From contig CAMLGG010000201.1 in assembly GCA_946479475.1 (NCBI GenBank), positions 1 through 9,791 on the forward strand: a stretch of 9,791 nucleotides of DNA, read 5' to 3'. This stretch comes from an uncultured Ideonella sp. Its GTDB lineage: Bacteria > Pseudomonadota > Gammaproteobacteria > Burkholderiales > Burkholderiaceae. Position 1 is the first letter of the stretch. The number at the start of each line of letters is the position of its first letter. Made by a program: the position numbers and the translations under genes. The notes under the pieces were generated by a model. It had not been told where the DNA came from. It saw nothing but the letters and a program-made list of their open reading frames with translations, and did no database searches. Shown one piece after another: positions 7,780 to 9,791 of the stretch.

Positions 7780-8973
7780 ATGCAATGGCCCGGCAGGCGC
7801 ATCAGCGTCGTTGTGCTTGTCACCGTTGCCGGGGCGGGCGTCGTGGCCTACCTCCTGCGGCCGCCCGCGATCGAGGTGGAGCTCGCCACCGCGAGCGTCG
7901 GCCCGCTTCGGGTGACGGTGGACGAACTGGGCGAGACGCGCAGCCACGATCGGTTCACGATCACCGCCCCGGTCACCGGGCGCCTGATGCGCATCGATCT
8001 TCACGATGGCGACGCGGTGAAGGAAGACCAGGCGGTCGCCCGCATCGCGCCCCTCCCGCTGTCGCAGCGCGAGGTCGACGAGCTGGCGGCGCGGGTGTCC
8101 GGCGCGCGCGCCGCGCTGCGCGAGGCGCAGCAGCAGTCGCGACTCGCGCAGGAGGCCCTCGCCCAGGCCTCGCGCGAGCATGCGCGCGCCGTCGAACTGG
8201 TCGGACAAGGCTTCGTGGCCCCCCAGTCGGCGGAGCAGGCCAGCAGCGCGAAGGACAGCGCCGCCTACGCGGCCGATGCGGCGCGCTTTCGCATCGCCTC
8301 CGCAGCCGCCGAATTGCGGGTGGCCGAAGCCGGCCTGGCGGCCCTGCGGCCGCCGGGAGCGGCCAGGAACATCGAGGTGAAGGCGCCCATGGCCGCGCGC
8401 ATCCTGCGCATCCCTGACGCCAGCGAGCGCGTCGTCGCTGCCGGCACGCCCTTGCTGATCCTCGGGCAGCTCGAACGGCTGGAGGCCGTGCTCGAGGTGC
8501 TGTCCAGCGAGGCGGTGAAGGTTCGGGCGGGCATGCCGGTGCTGATCGACGGCTGGGGTGGCGACAGGAGCCTCAAGGCGACCGTTCGCCTGGTGGAGCC
8601 GCATGCGGTGACGAAGGTGTCGGCCCTGGGCGTGGAGGAGAAGCGCACCAACGTCGTGGTCGACTTCGTCGATCCGCCGGCCCCGCTGGGCGACGGCTTC
8701 CGCGTCACCGGCCACATCGTCGTCTGGGAGTCGCCGCAGGCCCTTCGGGCGCCGGCCAGCGCCCTGTTCCGCTGCGACCAGGCCTGGTGCACCTTCGTCG
8801 TGGAAGAGGGCCGGGCCCGGCGGACGGTCGTCAAGGCGGGTCACCGGGGCACCAGCGAGGTGGAGATCCTCGACGGCCTGTCGCCCGGGGCACGGCTGGT
8901 CGACTACCCGCCGAACGAGCTTTCCGATGGCGCACGCGTGAAGGTCGTCGATCGAAGCCGGACCTGGCAGTGA
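7780..8973 (+). CDS. HlyD-family periplasmic adaptor protein
   Basis: This 397-residue protein has an N-terminal membrane anchor (about 9-26), two halves of a lipoyl-like barrel-sandwich domain (about 57-92, with APVTGRLMRIDLHDGDAV, and 197-229, with VKAPMAARILRI), a helical hairpin between them (about 95-190, rich in Ala/Gln/Glu), a beta-barrel (about 232-315) and a membrane-proximal domain to the end. In tripartite exporters of the MacA type the adaptor links the inner-membrane permease to an outer-membrane channel. There is no TolC-like gene in the window, so a channel from elsewhere would be used, or the adaptor may serve a two-part system. The anchor has no lipobox. Cys332 and Cys337, in FRCDQAWCTFV, are the only visible Cys pair in the periplasmic part and could form a disulfide. 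The gene sits 4 bases after the permease and 7 before the phosphatase gene. Confidence 0.92.
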   Translation: MQWPGRRISVVVLVTVAGAGVVAYLLRPPAIEVELATASVGPLRVTVDELGETRSHDRFTITAPVTGRLMRIDLHDGDAVKEDQAVARIAPLPLSQREVDELAARVSGARAALREAQQQSRLAQEALAQASREHARAVELVGQGFVAPQSAEQASSAKDSAAYAADAARFRIASAAAELRVAEAGLAALRPPGAARNIEVKAPMAARILRIPDASERVVAAGTPLLILGQLERLEAVLEVLSSEAVKVRAGMPVLIDGWGGDRSLKATVRLVEPHAVTKVSALGVEEKRTNVVVDFVDPPAPLGDGFRVTGHIVVWESPQALRAPASALFRCDQAWCTFVVEEGRARRTVVKAGHRGTSEVEILDGLSPGARLVDYPPNELSDGARVKVVDRSRTWQ

Positions 8974-8980
8974 GTCCGGC

Positions 8981-9715
8981 ATGGACGGGATTTCCGCCAT
9001 GGTCGTGCTCGAGACGCTGGGCGATGCCGTCAAGCTGGTCGCGGCCGTGGGCGGCCTGTACGTGGCGGCCGTCCTGTACGCCCGGCATCGGCAACCTGCG
9101 TGGATGGATACCCTTCGCGCGCGGCGTACGCACGTCCTCTGGTTGCTGGTGCTCGCCAGCCTCGCCATCAAGATCGTGGAGGACGTGGTGACCGGAGACT
9201 CCGGATCCCTGGACCACGCCATCCTCGTCTTCATCCGCACCCATCTGCAGGGCGCGCAGCCCTTCTTCCAGGTGGTGACGCTGTCGGGATCGGCCGAGGT
9301 GCTGACGCCGCTGACGCTGGGCGCGTGTCTCGCCCTGGCGCTCGCGGGGCGACGCCGGGAAGCCGGTCTGGTCGGCGCCTCGGTGCTCTGCGCCGCGGCG
9401 CTGGTCTACGGGGTGAAGCTGCTCGTCGGGCGGGAGCGGCCGGCGTTGTGGGACACGGCCTCGTACTGGGGAGCGAGCTTTCCCAGCGGCCATACGCTCG
9501 TCGTGGCCGCTTTCGGGATGTCGGCGGCCCTGGCCCTGTCGGCGCTGAAGCCCGCAGCGCGAACCGCCTCGCTGGCGACGGCCGCGCTGTGGACCGCGCT
9601 GGTCGCCCTCTCGCGGCTCGTGCTCGGCGTGCACTGGCCCACGGATGTGCTGGTGGCAGCCCTGGCCGGCGCGGCCATCCCGCTGGGCCTCTCGCTGCGG
9701 ATGCAGGCGGCGTAG
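8981..9715 (+). CDS. PAP2-family membrane phosphatase
   Basis: This 244-residue integral membrane protein has all three motifs of the PAP2 (PF01569) acid phosphatase superfamily: K146-x6-R153-P154 in KLLVGRERP, PSGH at 168-171, and S211-R212-x5-H218-x3-D222 in SRLVLGVHWPTD. His218 would form the phospho-enzyme and His171 is the acid/base. Six or seven membrane helices are visible. Substrates of the family include phosphatidic acid, phosphatidylglycerol phosphate and undecaprenyl pyrophosphate; the sequence does not decide between them. The active site should face the periplasm. The gene starts 7 bases after the adaptor gene, so it is very likely part of that operon. ATG 8981 has a weak ribosome binding site. 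ATG 8999, with ACGGGA eight bases ahead, is a possible alternative that loses only six residues. Confidence 0.93.
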   Translation: MDGISAMVVLETLGDAVKLVAAVGGLYVAAVLYARHRQPAWMDTLRARRTHVLWLLVLASLAIKIVEDVVTGDSGSLDHAILVFIRTHLQGAQPFFQVVTLSGSAEVLTPLTLGACLALALAGRRREAGLVGASVLCAAALVYGVKLLVGRERPALWDTASYWGASFPSGHTLVVAAFGMSAALALSALKPAARTASLATAALWTALVALSRLVLGVHWPTDVLVAALAGAAIPLGLSLRMQAA

Positions 9716-9722
9716 GGGCGTC

Positions 9723-9791
9723 TCAGTCCCGCTCCCGCTCCCGCTCCCGCCCCTGTCCGCCCTCCTCGGGCTCCACCTGCCGAACCGTTGT
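9723..9791 (-). CDS. 3' end of a possible convergent gene of unknown function
   Basis: Reading the - strand from the window edge gives 22 codons to a TGA at 9725-9723. The residues end in EPEEGGQGRERERERD, a charged tail encoded by the hexanucleotide repeat. The frame stays open to the edge and stops only 7 bases from the end of the phosphatase gene, as expected for a tail-to-tail pair. Nothing in so short a piece identifies the protein, and an open frame of this length can arise by chance in GC-rich DNA. The bulk of the gene would lie beyond the window. Confidence 0.4.
   Translation of the reverse strand, partial: TTVRQVEPEEGGQGRERERERD
9727..9750. repeat. Tandem hexanucleotide repeat, TCCCGC x4
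   Basis: Four perfect copies of TCCCGC follow each other. On the - strand they read GCGGGA and, in the frame of the possible convergent gene, code for alternating Arg and Glu. Because the unit is a multiple of three, changes in copy number would lengthen or shorten the tail without a frameshift. Confidence 0.85.

Noticed and set aside
5613..7823. A 736-codon open frame on the - strand opposite the FtsX permease gene
   Set aside because: Same effect: low-complexity His/Gln/Arg/Ala composition, no motif, and the + strand frame has intact FtsX domains.
7678..9240. A 520-codon open frame on the - strand opposite the adaptor and phosphatase genes
   Set aside because: No recognisable domain, and it overlaps two genes with complete family motifs.
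9727..9750. The TCCCGC repeat as a CRISPR array or mobile-element end
   Set aside because: The units are only six bases long with no spacers, and there is no target-site duplication or transposase.

Overview
The window is GC-rich throughout, with tightly packed genes that nearly all read on the + strand. The GC content and the gene types (an MCE/Mla-type lipid transporter with an outer-membrane lipoprotein, and a MacB-like exporter with a periplasmic adaptor) indicate a Gram-negative proteobacterium. A betaproteobacterium of the Burkholderiales type is my best guess, but that is inference and not shown by any marker gene.

Layout: (1) 1-698 is the C-terminal quarter of a P2-type, Ca2+-ATPase-like cation pump that starts before the window. 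(2) 699-997 has no intact gene. It holds a short remnant of a universal stress protein (UspA) gene that keeps a good ribosome binding site. (3) 998-4388 is a compact four-gene operon for an MCE (Mla-like) ABC lipid transporter: a STAS-MlaE fused permease, a MlaF-type ATPase, a MlaD-type MCE protein with a long coiled coil, and a PqiC-like auxiliary lipoprotein. Genes abut or overlap by 1-4 bases. (4) 4389-4698 is a 310-base gap with a possible hairpin and a 15-base palindrome. (5) 4699-8973 is a second transporter operon: a MacB/LolD-type ATPase, an eight-helix double-FtsX permease that probably starts at GTG, and a HlyD-type periplasmic adaptor. (6) 8981-9715 is a PAP2-family membrane phosphatase with all catalytic motifs, only 7 bases behind the adaptor gene. 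(7) The last 69 bases look like the 3' end of a convergent gene on the - strand with an Arg-Glu repeat tail.

How the genes may work together: both ABC systems belong to families that move lipids or hydrophobic compounds between the inner membrane and the periplasm or outer membrane, and the PAP2 enzyme removes phosphate from lipid phosphates. The window therefore reads as an envelope-maintenance or envelope-stress cluster. No outer-membrane channel (TolC-like) and no soluble MlaC-like carrier lie in the window. The individual families are well known. The less usual points are the combination of the two transporters with the phosphatase, the UspA relic, and some residue-level details. I saw no CRISPR array, tRNA, rRNA, insertion sequence or phage gene.
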